Below are positions 42,802 through 51,337 of a stretch of DNA of 64,000 bases, piece by piece. Location of the stretch: NCBI RefSeq assembly GCF_030718995.1, contig NZ_CP132204.1:3162001-3226000 (forward strand). The letters run 5' to 3'. The notes beneath the pieces were generated by a model that was not told the DNA's origin, ran no database searches, and saw only the letters and a list, made by a program, of their open reading frames with translations. The translations under genes were made by a program, and so were the position numbers. Numbering within the stretch: position 1 is the stretch's first letter; the number at the start of each line of letters is the position of its first letter. The stretch comes from Arthrobacter oryzae (lineage in GTDB: Bacteria; Actinomycetota; Actinomycetes; Actinomycetales; Micrococcaceae).

Positions 42802-42844
42802 CTGACAGGATGGCCGCTCACTCGGTGAGCTGCCGTCCTGTCAG
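42802..42844 (+). promoter_or_regulatory. Long nested hairpin between rpsB and tsf
   Basis: Outer arms CTGACAGGATGGC / GCCGTCCTGTCAG (one G-T pair) enclose an inner stem GCTCAC/GTGAGC. The whole 43-nt structure lies 38 bp before the tsf ATG, right after the attenuator-like hairpin. It may balance the S2:EF-Ts ratio or serve as a processing site; this is inference. Confidence 0.5.
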
Positions 42845-42882
42845 TCCGTACACCACACAAATTTCTAGACAGAGGGGTTCAC

Positions 42883-43719
42883 ATGGCGAACTACACTGCC
42901 GCTGATATCAAGGCTCTGCGCGAGCGCACCGGCGCCGGCATGATGGATGTCAAGAAGGCTCTTGACGAGGCCAACGGTGACGCTGAAAAGGCCATCGAGA
43001 TCATCCGCATCAAGGGCCTGAAGGGCGCTACCAAGCGTGAAGGCCGCTCCACCGCTGAAGGCCTGGTTGCTGCCAAGGTTGCCGGCGGCGTCGGCGTGAT
43101 GATCGAGGTCAACTGCGAGACCGACTTCGTCGCCAAGGCTGACAAGTTCATCCAGCTGGCCGACAAGGTCCTGGCCGTAGCGGTCGAGTCCGGCGCAGCC
43201 GACATCGAGACCCTGCTGGCCACCGAAGTTGACGGCAAGCCGCTGTCCGAGGTTGTTGTCGAAGAAGGCGCAATCCTCGGCGAGAAGGTTGTTGTCCGCC
43301 GGATCTCCCGCATCGAGGGCGGCACGGTTGACGCCTACCTGCACAAGACCTCCAAGGACCTCCCGGCCCAGGTCGGCGTCCTGTTCGCTGTCGACGGCGA
43401 AGGCGAAGCTGCAGCGACCGCTGCACACGACGTCGCCGTCCACATTGCCGCAATGGCTCCGAACTACCTGAGCCGCGAAGACGTTCCGGCTGAGCTGGTT
43501 GAGTCCGAGCGCCGCATCGCCGAGGAAACGGCAAAAGCTGAAGGCAAGCCCGAAGCTGCCATGACCAAGATTGTGGAAGGCCGCGTGACGGGCTTCTACA
43601 AGGGTGAAGTCCTGGTTGACCAGGCATTCGCCAAGGATGCCAAGAAGTCTGTGGCGCAGGTCCTCGAAGAGGCCGGCGTCAAGGGCACTGCCTTCGCGCG
43701 TTTCCGCGTCGGTTCCTAG
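42883..43719 (+). CDS. tsf: Elongation factor Ts
   Basis: A 278-residue nucleotide exchange factor that recycles EF-Tu-GDP. The N-terminal UBA-like LRERTGAGMMDVKKALDEANGD and the core VNCETDFVAK are diagnostic; the C-terminal GFYKGEVLVDQAFAKD and VAQVLEEAG complete the family. The AGAGGGG site precedes the ATG. Ends at a terminator. Confidence 0.98.
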   Translation: MANYTAADIKALRERTGAGMMDVKKALDEANGDAEKAIEIIRIKGLKGATKREGRSTAEGLVAAKVAGGVGVMIEVNCETDFVAKADKFIQLADKVLAVAVESGAADIETLLATEVDGKPLSEVVVEEGAILGEKVVVRRISRIEGGTVDAYLHKTSKDLPAQVGVLFAVDGEGEAAATAAHDVAVHIAAMAPNYLSREDVPAELVESERRIAEETAKAEGKPEAAMTKIVEGRVTGFYKGEVLVDQAFAKDAKKSVAQVLEEAGVKGTAFARFRVGS

Positions 43720-43727
43720 TTAGTCAC

Positions 43728-43764
43728 GCAAAGGGGTGGTCACTTCGGTGGCCGCCCCTTTTGC
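43728..43764 (+). terminator. Intrinsic terminator of the rpsB-tsf operon
   Basis: GCAAAGGGGTGGTCAC, loop TTCG, GTGGCCGCCCCTTTTGC. Four T residues close the right arm; the stem has one mismatch. Confidence 0.85.
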
Positions 43765-43867
43765 ATGCAACCGCAGCGTTTCAGGCTGCGTTTACGGCCG
43801 GAGGAAATAGCACCTTTGGCCATCCGGCACGATAACCTAGCTCAGAGCTCATTTACGGGAAGGCACC

Positions 43868-44605
43868 ATGGAAACCGTCAACAATTCTGTCCAGTCAGAG
43901 AAGAGCCGGCGTCGCGTCCTCCTGAAACTTTCCGGCGAGGTCTTCGGCGGCGGCAAGCTGGGTGTGGACCCGGACACCGTCCGCGGAGTCGCCAAGCAGA
44001 TCGCCGCAGCAGTTCCCGACGTCGAGGTTGCGATCGTCGTGGGCGGCGGTAACTTCTTCCGCGGAGCCGAACTGTCCCAGAGCGGCATGGACCGCTCCCG
44101 CGCCGACTACATGGGTATGCTGGGCACCGTGATGAACTGCCTCGCCCTCCAGGACTTCCTGGAACAGGCGGGAGTGGAAACCCGCGTGCAAAGCGCCATC
44201 ACCATGGGGCAGGTGGCTGAGGCCTACATCCCGCGCCGCGCCATCCGCCACATGGAAAAGGGTCGCGTCGTGATCTTCGGAGCCGGCGCCGGGCTGCCTT
44301 ACTTCTCCACCGATACCGTGGCTGCCCAGCGTGCGCTGGAAGTGCACGCCGACGTCGTACTGATGGCAAAAAGCGGGGTGGACGGCGTCTACACGGCGGA
44401 CCCCAAGAAGGATCCCGGCGCCGAGAAACTTGACCGCCTGAGCTATGACGACGCCCTGCGCCGCGACATCCGCGTGATGGACCAGACCGCCATGACCATG
44501 TGCAAGGACAACAACCTCACCATGGTGGTGTTTGGCATGGAAGGCGAAGGCAACGTCACCCGGGCCATCCGCGGAGAGCAGCTGGGCACCGTAGTCACCC
44601 CCTAG
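43868..44605 (+). CDS. pyrH: UMP kinase
   Basis: A 245-residue hexameric UMP kinase of the amino-acid-kinase fold, making UDP. Visible are [26 protein letters not shown], the [17 protein letters not shown] helix, and the ATP-binding [23 protein letters not shown] precedes the ATG. It is followed by frr after 111 bp in the usual order. Confidence 0.97.
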   Translation: METVNNSVQSEKSRRRVLLKLSGEVFGGGKLGVDPDTVRGVAKQIAAAVPDVEVAIVVGGGNFFRGAELSQSGMDRSRADYMGMLGTVMNCLALQDFLEQAGVETRVQSAITMGQVAEAYIPRRAIRHMEKGRVVIFGAGAGLPYFSTDTVAAQRALEVHADVVLMAKSGVDGVYTADPKKDPGAEKLDRLSYDDALRRDIRVMDQTAMTMCKDNNLTMVVFGMEGEGNVTRAIRGEQLGTVVTP

Positions 44606-44716
44606 CAACGGCTAGGATGATTTGAGGAAGGCCGGCCCGGTGGGCGGGCCGCAAAGACGGAACGAACCGTGCATTGTTCCGGCCAGCCGGAATGCACCAA
44701 TTTCTGAGGAGAGACC

Positions 44717-45274
44717 GTGATCGAAGAAACCTTGCTCGAAGCCGGGGACAAGATGGACAAGGCAGTCGAGGTAGCCAAGGAAGACTTCGCCTCGATCCGC
44801 ACCGGACGGGCAAACCCGGGCCTCTACAACAAGGTGCTGGTGGACTACTACGGCTCACCCACCCCGCTGCAGCAGCTGGCCTCCTTCGCGATCCCGGACG
44901 CCCGGACCATCCTGATCACCCCGTTCGACAAGACCGCCCTGCGCGATATCGAACGGGCCCTCAGCGACTCTGAGGTGGGCGCCAACCCGTCCAACGACGG
45001 CAACGTCATCCGGATCACCATTCCGGAGCTGACCAAGGAACGCCGCAAGGAATACGTCAAGATCGTCAAGGCGAAGGGCGAGGACGCCAAGGTGTCCATC
45101 CGGAACATCCGCCGCAAGGCCAAGGAAACCCTGGACAAGCTCGTCAAGGACGGCGAAGCGGGCGAGGATGAGGGCGCGCGCGGCGAGAAGGAACTCGACG
45201 CCATCACAAAAGCACACGTTGACGGCATCGACGATCTGCTCAAGCGCAAGGAAGCCGAGCTGCTCGAGGTCTGA
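44717..45274 (+). CDS. frr: Ribosome recycling factor
   Basis: A 185-residue tRNA-mimicking protein that, with EF-G, splits post-termination ribosomes. Motifs are [39 protein letters not shown] and [24 protein letters not shown]. The start is GTG at 44717 with GAGGA 6 nt upstream. Its stop overlaps the cdsA ATG (TGATG). Confidence 0.98.
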   Translation: MIEETLLEAGDKMDKAVEVAKEDFASIRTGRANPGLYNKVLVDYYGSPTPLQQLASFAIPDARTILITPFDKTALRDIERALSDSEVGANPSNDGNVIRITIPELTKERRKEYVKIVKAKGEDAKVSIRNIRRKAKETLDKLVKDGEAGEDEGARGEKELDAITKAHVDGIDDLLKRKEAELLEV

Positions 45275-46194
45275 TGGATCAGGCACAGCAGGGGCCCGGA
45301 CCCAGGGTCCGGGTCCGGGGGAAGCAACGCGCCAACCCAACGCCCAAGGCGGGAAGGAATCTTCCAGCCGCCACTGTGGTGGGTCTCGCGATGCTTTTCG
45401 CCGTTTTGGGGGGCCTCCTGTTCCTGCCGCTCGGCTTTGTCCTGGTCACCACCGCGTTCGCCGTGTTTGGCGTCTGGGAGATCTTCCGGGCCCTTGAGGT
45501 TAGCGGCACCCGCCTGCCCATCGTTCCGGTGATGGTGGGCACGGTGGGAATGCCGCTCGCTGCGTACTTCGGCGGGCTGGAGAGCCTGCTCTTTGCGCTG
45601 GTGGCAAGCAGCGTGGCCGTGCTGCTGTGGCGGACCATCGAGAGCGCCGCAGGGTCGGCCCGCAGCATCTTTGCCGGCGTTTTCACCATGGCGTGGGTAC
45701 CGTTCTTCATCAGCTTCGCGATCCTTCCGCTGCACGGGACGGGAAGCGTGGCGCCCGTGGGCCTTTGGCCGGGCGGAGTGATTCCGGCCGGAGCATGGCA
45801 AATCGCCACGATGCTCCTGCTGGTTGTTTCCAACGACACGTTCGGCTACCTCGTGGGAGCCTCCTTCGGGAAACATCCCATGGCGCCCAAGATCAGCCCC
45901 AAGAAATCCTGGGAAGGGTTCGCAGGCTCCATCGCCGGCGCCACTGCCGTCGGCGTCCTGGCCTGCCTTTTCCTGCTGGACAAGCCGTGGTGGGTGGGCG
46001 TGGTGCTCGCCGTCGGCATGGTGGCCGCATCCACCATCGGCGATCTGGCCGAATCCATGGTCAAAAGGGAACTCGGCATCAAGGACATGAGTAGCATCCT
46101 GCCCGGCCACGGCGGCGTGATGGACCGCCTGGACTCAATCGTCTTCGCCTCCCCGGCGGCATTTATCCTGTTCACAGCCGTTTCCGGGGCCTGA
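45274..46194 (+). CDS. cdsA: Phosphatidate cytidylyltransferase
   Basis: Makes CDP-diacylglycerol, the precursor of all phospholipids, in the cytoplasmic membrane. The 306-residue protein has about seven to eight membrane helices after a basic, disordered N-terminus. The C-terminal signature S-M-V-K-R-E-L-G-I-K-D-M...LPGHGGVMDRLDS is complete. Its product is the substrate of CDP-alcohol phosphatidyltransferases such as the one at 36451. Confidence 0.96.
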   Translation: MDQAQQGPGPRVRVRGKQRANPTPKAGRNLPAATVVGLAMLFAVLGGLLFLPLGFVLVTTAFAVFGVWEIFRALEVSGTRLPIVPVMVGTVGMPLAAYFGGLESLLFALVASSVAVLLWRTIESAAGSARSIFAGVFTMAWVPFFISFAILPLHGTGSVAPVGLWPGGVIPAGAWQIATMLLLVVSNDTFGYLVGASFGKHPMAPKISPKKSWEGFAGSIAGATAVGVLACLFLLDKPWWVGVVLAVGMVAASTIGDLAESMVKRELGIKDMSSILPGHGGVMDRLDSIVFASPAAFILFTAVSGA

Positions 46195-46273
46195 GGCTTC
46201 CTGCCCGGCAACAACTCGGCGCCTTAGACTGGTGCGGAGCAAAAACAGCTGATCAGCACTGAAGGAAAGCAAC

Positions 46274-46858
46274 GTGACAGTGGACATTCAACGGCAGATC
46301 CCTGCGTCATTTGACCGCGTGCAGCGGAACGAATACGGCTACAACGCCAAGCAGGTGGACCAGTTCCTCCAGCGCGCACGGATTTCGTTCGAGAACCCGA
46401 GGGCGGCCGCCCACGTCATCAAGAGCGCCGACGTCCGGGCCGTCTGCTTCGATCCCGTCAAGGGCGGCTACGCCGCGGCGGGCGTCGACGCAGCCCTGGA
46501 CCGCCTGGAAGATGCCTTCGCCCGGCGCGAACGTGATGAGCTCATCGCAGCGCGCGGCGAGGACGCGTGGCTCCGTGAAATCGGCAAGCTGTCCGGCCTC
46601 CTGCGCGGCCGGCTGCACCGCCACGACGGCGAACGGTTCCGCCGGCCGGCGGGCGGCCGGGTCCGAAGCTACAACACTGTGGACGTGGACAACCTGTGCC
46701 ACGACCTCATCGGCTACCTCGAGCATGACCAGCCGCTCAGCGTTGACAACGTCCGCCGCGCGGTTTTCCGTCAGGCCAAGGGCAAGGACGGTTACGAAGA
46801 AACTCAGGTGGACGCCTTCCTGGACCGCGTGGTCGAGCTCATGGCGGCCATCGACTGA
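46274..46858 (+). CDS. DivIVA-domain protein with four DivIVA-like motifs
   Basis: A 194-residue protein made of repeated short DivIVA-type motifs: YGYNAKQVDQFL, GGYAAAGVDAAL, RSYNTVDVDNLC and DGYEETQVDAFL. The pattern is two related pairs (residues about 15-90 and 125-190). It matches actinobacterial proteins with paired DivI1A domains. No coiled coil like that of Wag31 is present, so it may be a peripheral partner of the polar growth machinery. The start is GTG 46274 with GAAGGAAAG upstream. It lies 79 bp after cdsA. Confidence 0.82.
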   Translation: MTVDIQRQIPASFDRVQRNEYGYNAKQVDQFLQRARISFENPRAAAHVIKSADVRAVCFDPVKGGYAAAGVDAALDRLEDAFARRERDELIAARGEDAWLREIGKLSGLLRGRLHRHDGERFRRPAGGRVRSYNTVDVDNLCHDLIGYLEHDQPLSVDNVRRAVFRQAKGKDGYEETQVDAFLDRVVELMAAID

Positions 46859-46923
46859 CGGCTGCGGGCGTTCGCCGTCGGGGCAATCCCTGGCGTTCAC
46901 CAGCCTCTGGCGTTCAAAGGCCC

Positions 46924-48420
46924 CTAGTGTTCAAGGGTGCCTTGGCGTTCGGTGGCCAGCGGGCGTTCCGGCGTGTGCAGCCTGGTCATCACCTTCGTCA
47001 GCGTCCGCGGCACGCGGCCCTTGGTGGCACGGGAGACCAGGACCATCACGGCGAAGGCGGCCGGGACCGTCCAGGCGGCCGGCTGTGCCAGCCACTGCGG
47101 CATTGCGGCGCCGGATGCGGCCGGACCGGACAGGGCTCCGGCAACCAGGGCGCCGCCGCACAGCACCCCGCCGGTCACCATGCCGGCGATGGCACCGGCA
47201 TCCGTGAGGCCCCGCCACCAGATTCCAAGCAACAGGGCCGGACAGATCGTGGAGGCAGTGAACGCGAACACCAGGCCCACGCTGCCGGCCAACGCCAGGG
47301 AGTCGGTCATGAACGCAAAGCCCAGCGGCACGGTTGCCGAAACCAGGGCTGCCAGCCGGAAGCCGCGGACACTCCCGCCCAGCACGTCCTGGCTGATGAC
47401 GCCGGCCAGGGAGACCACAAGCCCGGACGTGGTGGACAGGAACGCGGCGAACGCCCCCGCCACCACCAGCGCCGAGAGCATGTCCCCGGCCGGTCCGCCA
47501 ATCAGCCGGCCTGGCAGCAGCAGGACCAGCGCATCCGACCGGCCGCCCTGTGCGAGGCCGGGGGCGAACATGCGGCCCAGCAGTCCGTAGGCGGTGGGAA
47601 AGAGGTAGAACACGGAGAGCAGCCCCAGCACGATCAGGGTGGTGCGGCGGGCCGACTGCCCGTCAGGGTTGGTGTAGAACCGCACCAGGACGTGCGGCAG
47701 CCCCAGCGTGCCAAAGAGCAGCGCCACCAGCAGCGAGATGTTCTGGTAGGGCCCGGTGGGAGCCAGCCCTGTGGGGTTCGTGTTGGCTTCGGCCAGGGCC
47801 GGTGTCCCGTTGCCCGCCAGCACGAGGGCGATGAACACAATGGGCACCGCCAAGGCCGTGAGTTTCAGCCAGTACTGGAACGCCTGCACAAAAGTGATGG
47901 AGCGCATCCCTCCGGCCACCACCGTCAGGCACACCACAATGACTACCGCCACGGATCCCACCCAGGACGGCAACCCGGTGGTGATGCGGATTGTCAGGGC
48001 CGCGCCGTGTAGTTGCGGCACGATGTAGAGCCAGCCCACCACCACCACCACCAGGCTGGTGACGCGGCGGACAGCACGTGAATCGAGTCGCACTTCCGTG
48101 AAGTCCGGGATGGTGTAGGCGCCCGAGCGCCGGAGCGGTGCGGCAACGAACAGCAGCAGCATCAGGTATCCCGCGGTGTAGCCGATAGGAAACCAGAGTG
48201 CATCCGTGCCGGAGAGCAGCACCAGCCCGGCCACACCCAGGAAACTGGCGGCGGACAGGTACTCACCGCCAATTGCTGACGCGTTCCACCACGGGCGGAC
48301 TGTCCGGGATGCCACGTAGAAGTCGCCCGTCGTGCGTGAGATCCGCAGCCCGTAGAACCCGATGACGGCGGTGGCCACGGAAACGGCCACCAACGCCGCG
48401 ATGCCCACCACCGGGTTCAA
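46924..48420 (-). CDS. Sodium:solute symporter family protein (acetate/cation symporter-like)
   Basis: A 498-residue transporter with about 13 membrane helices. The SSS features are DFYVASRTVRPWWNASAIGGEYLSAASFLG, MRSITFVQAFQYWLK and LGLPHVLVRFYTNPDGQSARRT. The DFYVA and EYLSAASF motifs group it with ActP/MctC-type monocarboxylate carriers. The start is TTG 48420, 7 bp after the stop of the small partner gene; the longer open frame overlaps that gene. It is the last of four minus-strand genes (histidine kinase, response regulator, small protein, symporter). Confidence 0.87.
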   Translation of the reverse strand: MNPVVGIAALVAVSVATAVIGFYGLRISRTTGDFYVASRTVRPWWNASAIGGEYLSAASFLGVAGLVLLSGTDALWFPIGYTAGYLMLLLFVAAPLRRSGAYTIPDFTEVRLDSRAVRRVTSLVVVVVGWLYIVPQLHGAALTIRITTGLPSWVGSVAVVIVVCLTVVAGGMRSITFVQAFQYWLKLTALAVPIVFIALVLAGNGTPALAEANTNPTGLAPTGPYQNISLLVALLFGTLGLPHVLVRFYTNPDGQSARRTTLIVLGLLSVFYLFPTAYGLLGRMFAPGLAQGGRSDALVLLLPGRLIGGPAGDMLSALVVAGAFAAFLSTTSGLVVSLAGVISQDVLGGSVRGFRLAALVSATVPLGFAFMTDSLALAGSVGLVFAFTASTICPALLLGIWWRGLTDAGAIAGMVTGGVLCGGALVAGALSGPAASGAAMPQWLAQPAAWTVPAAFAVMVLVSRATKGRVPRTLTKVMTRLHTPERPLATERQGTLEH

Positions 48421-48427
48421 CGCCGCC

Positions 48428-48778
48428 TCACTTGTCCTCCGCCAGGTCCCGGTACCGGGCCTCGTTGCGGGCGGCCGTCCGGATGTAGAGCCACGCACTG
48501 AGCCCGATCACCGGGTAGATCCCGGCGCCGAGGAGAAACCAGCCGAAGGGGATGCCCGCGATCTTCGCCTCCGCCAGCCCGGGAACCAGCCCCAGCATGA
48601 GCGGAAACGCCAGCAGGATCAGCAGGAACCCCGCGGCCACCACGAGCGCCAGGCGCAGCTGGGAGCGGATCAGGGACCGGACAAACACCTGGCCCACATC
48701 GGACTCCTCGGCGGCTACCCGGGAATCCATCACCGGCTTTGCCGCAGACCGCGGGGCCGTCACCCTGACGCGGGTCAT
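48428..48778 (-). CDS. Small two-helix membrane protein, symporter partner
   Basis: A 116-residue protein with two membrane helices (LALVVAAGFLLILLAFPLMLGLVP and GWFLLGAGIYPVIGLSAWLY). It resembles DUF485-type or heavy-metal-carrier-like subunits that precede ActP-like symporters. Its ATG overlaps the stop of the response regulator (ATGA), and its stop lies 7 bp before the symporter start. It probably assembles with that symporter. Confidence 0.7.
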   Translation of the reverse strand: MTRVRVTAPRSAAKPVMDSRVAAEESDVGQVFVRSLIRSQLRLALVVAAGFLLILLAFPLMLGLVPGLAEAKIAGIPFGWFLLGAGIYPVIGLSAWLYIRTAARNEARYRDLAEDK

Positions 48779-49494
48779 GCCTGCGGCCGGATCCGGGTGG
48801 TTTCGAGCTTCTCCCGGACAGACGGCAGGTGGCGGCGGCTGATGGGCAGTTCGGCCCCGGCCACGGTGACGGTCGGCCGGGCTGAGGCGAGCTTCATGTG
48901 GCTCACGTGGTTGAGGGCGATGAGGTAGGACCGGTGGGTGCGAAGGAACCCTGCCTCGGCCCACTGCTGCTCCAGATCGGCCAGCGGGACGCGGATGAGG
49001 TAGCTGGCATCCGCTGTGTGCAGCCGGGCGTAGTCGCCCTGTGCCTGGACGTACGTGACGTCGTCGCGCCGGATCATCCGCGTGGTGCCGCCGAGGTCCA
49101 CCGTGATCATTTCCGGCGGTGCTCCGCCGTCCTTCATGAGTTCGCTGATGCGGCCCACCGACCTGGCCAGGCGTTCCGCGCGGACGGGTTTCAGCAGGTA
49201 GTCGACGGCGGCAAGTTCGAACGCTTCCAGGGCGCAGTCCTCGTCGGCGGTAACGAACACGACAGCCGGCGGATTGCTGCTGCGTGAAATGGCCCGGGCA
49301 ATGTCCAGGCCTGACAGGGCGGGCATGTGGATGTCCAGGAACACGGCGTCCACCGTCTCGGCATCAAGGACCCGGAGGGCCTCGGCGCCGGAGGACGCCC
49401 GGTGGATGGCCCCGATCCGGTCGTCCCGGCCCAGCAGGAAGGCCAGTTCCTCAACAGCGGGCAGCTCGTCGTCGGCGACGAGGACGTTAATCAT
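48775..49494 (-). CDS. LytTR-family response regulator
   Basis: A 239-residue two-component regulator. The REC domain has the acidic pocket (ADDE at 7-10) and phosphoacceptor D54 in VFLDIHMPALSG. The LytTR DNA-binding domain occupies the C-terminal half (MITVDLGGTTRMIRRDDVTYVQAQGDYARLHT, then FLRTHRSYLIALNHV). It pairs with the LytS-type kinase 45 bp upstream. By analogy with BtsSR/YpdAB, such systems sense pyruvate or other monocarboxylates and induce a transporter, matching the flanking symporters. Confidence 0.9.
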   Translation of the reverse strand: MINVLVADDELPAVEELAFLLGRDDRIGAIHRASSGAEALRVLDAETVDAVFLDIHMPALSGLDIARAISRSSNPPAVVFVTADEDCALEAFELAAVDYLLKPVRAERLARSVGRISELMKDGGAPPEMITVDLGGTTRMIRRDDVTYVQAQGDYARLHTADASYLIRVPLADLEQQWAEAGFLRTHRSYLIALNHVSHMKLASARPTVTVAGAELPISRRHLPSVREKLETTRIRPQA

Positions 49495-49539
49495 GGTTCT
49501 AGATTATCCCGGCGCTCCGGCTGGTGAGGCCCGTGGCGC

Positions 49540-50757
49540 TCAGGCGTCGTGGCCGGGCTGCGACTTGGGAACGCGCATGGTGATCAGTGTTCCCTCGCCG
49601 GGTGCCGTTTCGATAACCAGGCCGTTGTCCTCGCCGTACACCTGGCGGAGCCGGGCATCCACGTTCCGCAGCCCCACATGGTCACCGTCGCTGTGTCCGG
49701 CCAGCATGGACCGCAGCTGTTCGGGATCCATCCCCACGCCGTCGTCCTCGATGGTTACCTCGGCGAACGCGCCGGAATCATTTGCCGCAATGGTGATATG
49801 CCCCGGACCTTCCTTGGCCTCCAGGCCGTGCCGGACGGCATTTTCCACCAAGGGCTGCAGGCTGAGGAACGGGATCACCGTGCTCAGCACCTCGGGGGCG
49901 ATCCGCAGGCTCACCTGCACGCGGTCGCCGAAGCGCGCCCGTTCCAGCAGCAGGTAGCGGTCGATGCACCGGAGCTCTTCGGCGAGGGTGGTGAAGTCCC
50001 CGTGGCGGCGGAACGAGTAGCGGGTGAAGTCGGCAAATTCCACCACCAGTTCCCGGGCCCGCACAGGGTCCGTGTTGATGAAGGACGCAATCGCGTTCAG
50101 GGAGTTGTAGATGAAGTGCGGGCTAATCTGGGCGCGGAGGGCCCGGACTTCGGCCTCCATGAGGAGGGTCCGGGAGGCGTCGAGTTCGGCGAGTTCAACC
50201 TGGGCCGCCACCCAGTCGGCCACTTCGCCGGTGGCCCTGACCAGCCCGGCGCCCGCGGACGGCGCAAAGGCCGCCACCACGCCCACCACCCGCGCGCCGG
50301 CCTTGATGGGGGCAATGACCACTGCGCGTTCTACGTCGGGCGTGATCGGGCCGGAGGCGGTGTCTCCGGCGAGCATCAGCAGCTCGCCTGCCGGGATCAC
50401 CGCCGTGTGGCCGCCGTCGAGCACTTTCGCGGCGAGTCCCATCAGGGACGGTTTCAGTTCTTCCGCGGCGCCGTCCCAGGCGAGGACCCCCGATGTGTCG
50501 GTGATGGCCAGGGCATCGCAGCCCAGGATGGTGCGCAGCTGCCTGCTGGCTTTCGCCGCGCCCGCGGGGTTCAGCCCGGTGCGCAGGTGCTGGCCGGCCC
50601 GTGACGCCGCGTGCAGGGTCTTGTAGGTGGCCCGTTCCGCATCGGTTCCCAGTTCCCGGAAGGACCGCAGGACTTTGAGTCCCACGAAGACGACGACGGC
50701 GATCGCCATCGCGATCACGGCAACGGCCGCGGCGGTGAACAAGGGGGAGTCCGGCAT
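49540..50757 (-). CDS. LytS-type sensor histidine kinase
   Basis: A 405-residue kinase with one N-terminal membrane helix (PLFTAAAVAVIAMAIAVVVFVGL), a GAF-like sensing region (about residues 75-200), the His_kinase domain with phospho-His in QISPHFIYNSLNAIASFI, and a HATPase domain (LVENAVRHGLEAKEG, DDGVGMDPEQL, GLRNVDARL). The lack of a multi-helix 5TM-LYT sensor suggests cytosolic sensing by GAF. The ATG at 50757 was chosen because it starts the membrane helix; longer frames are antisense. It is divergent from the DUF485-actP operon. Confidence 0.88.
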   Translation of the reverse strand: MPDSPLFTAAAVAVIAMAIAVVVFVGLKVLRSFRELGTDAERATYKTLHAASRAGQHLRTGLNPAGAAKASRQLRTILGCDALAITDTSGVLAWDGAAEELKPSLMGLAAKVLDGGHTAVIPAGELLMLAGDTASGPITPDVERAVVIAPIKAGARVVGVVAAFAPSAGAGLVRATGEVADWVAAQVELAELDASRTLLMEAEVRALRAQISPHFIYNSLNAIASFINTDPVRARELVVEFADFTRYSFRRHGDFTTLAEELRCIDRYLLLERARFGDRVQVSLRIAPEVLSTVIPFLSLQPLVENAVRHGLEAKEGPGHITIAANDSGAFAEVTIEDDGVGMDPEQLRSMLAGHSDGDHVGLRNVDARLRQVYGEDNGLVIETAPGEGTLITMRVPKSQPGHDA

Positions 50758-50872
50758 GGTGCCCAGCGTAGCCTGCCCGGCGGAGCCGCGGGGCGCCGTT
50801 TGGCGCAGCATCGGGACCGCTGAGCGACGGCCCGGCGGGCTTCTCTGGATTGTAAGCCGCATCACGGGGCAC

Positions 50873-50888
50873 AGTGATTGCAGTCACA
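50873..50888. promoter_or_regulatory. CRP/GlxR-like site before the DUF485-actP operon
   Basis: AGTGA-TTGCAG-TCACA matches 9 of 10 conserved bases of TGTGA-N6-TCACA. It lies 69 bp before the DUF485 start in the 199-bp region divergent from the histidine kinase. Cyclic-AMP receptor proteins of actinobacteria control acetate uptake in characterised species, so the location is sensible. Confidence 0.55.
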
Positions 50889-50956
50889 TTGGCTGGGACT
50901 GTCTGTGGGGGACAGGGGCAGCAGGTGTGGACAGCAAGTCTCAATGAGGAGGAATG

Positions 50957-51337
50957 ATGGGTAACGATGCCCCAACTCCGGACGCAGCGGCGTCCGTGGA
51001 CTTCAAGCAAGTCCAGTCGACCAAGCAGTTCCAGGAACTGCGCAAGCGTCACCGCAGCTTTGTCTTTCCGATGGCCGTTGCGTTCCTGCTCTGGTACTTC
51101 GCATACGTCCTCCTGGCCGATTATGCCGTCGGCTTTATGTCCACCAAGGTCTGGGGCAACATCAACATCGGGCTGATCATGGGCCTGCTGCAGTTTGTGT
51201 CCACGTTCGCGATCACCGGCTGGTACGTGAGCTACTCCAACCGGCGCCTCGATCCCATCGCCGCAGAAATCCGGCACGAAATCGAAGGCCACGAGTTCGA
51301 TAAGAAAGGCAACAAAATCAGCGGGGTAACCAAATGA
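50957..51337 (+). CDS. DUF485 domain membrane protein
   Basis: A 126-residue protein with two membrane helices and the DUF485 pattern FQELRKRHRSFVFPMAVAFLLWYFAYVLLADYA and GLLQFVSTFAITGWYVSY. It belongs with the ActP symporter, whose start overlaps its stop (ATGA). DUF485 proteins are obligate neighbours of ActP-type symporters. ATG 50957 is preferred over the adjacent ATG 50954 by spacing from AGGAGG. Confidence 0.88.
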   Translation: MGNDAPTPDAAASVDFKQVQSTKQFQELRKRHRSFVFPMAVAFLLWYFAYVLLADYAVGFMSTKVWGNINIGLIMGLLQFVSTFAITGWYVSYSNRRLDPIAAEIRHEIEGHEFDKKGNKISGVTK

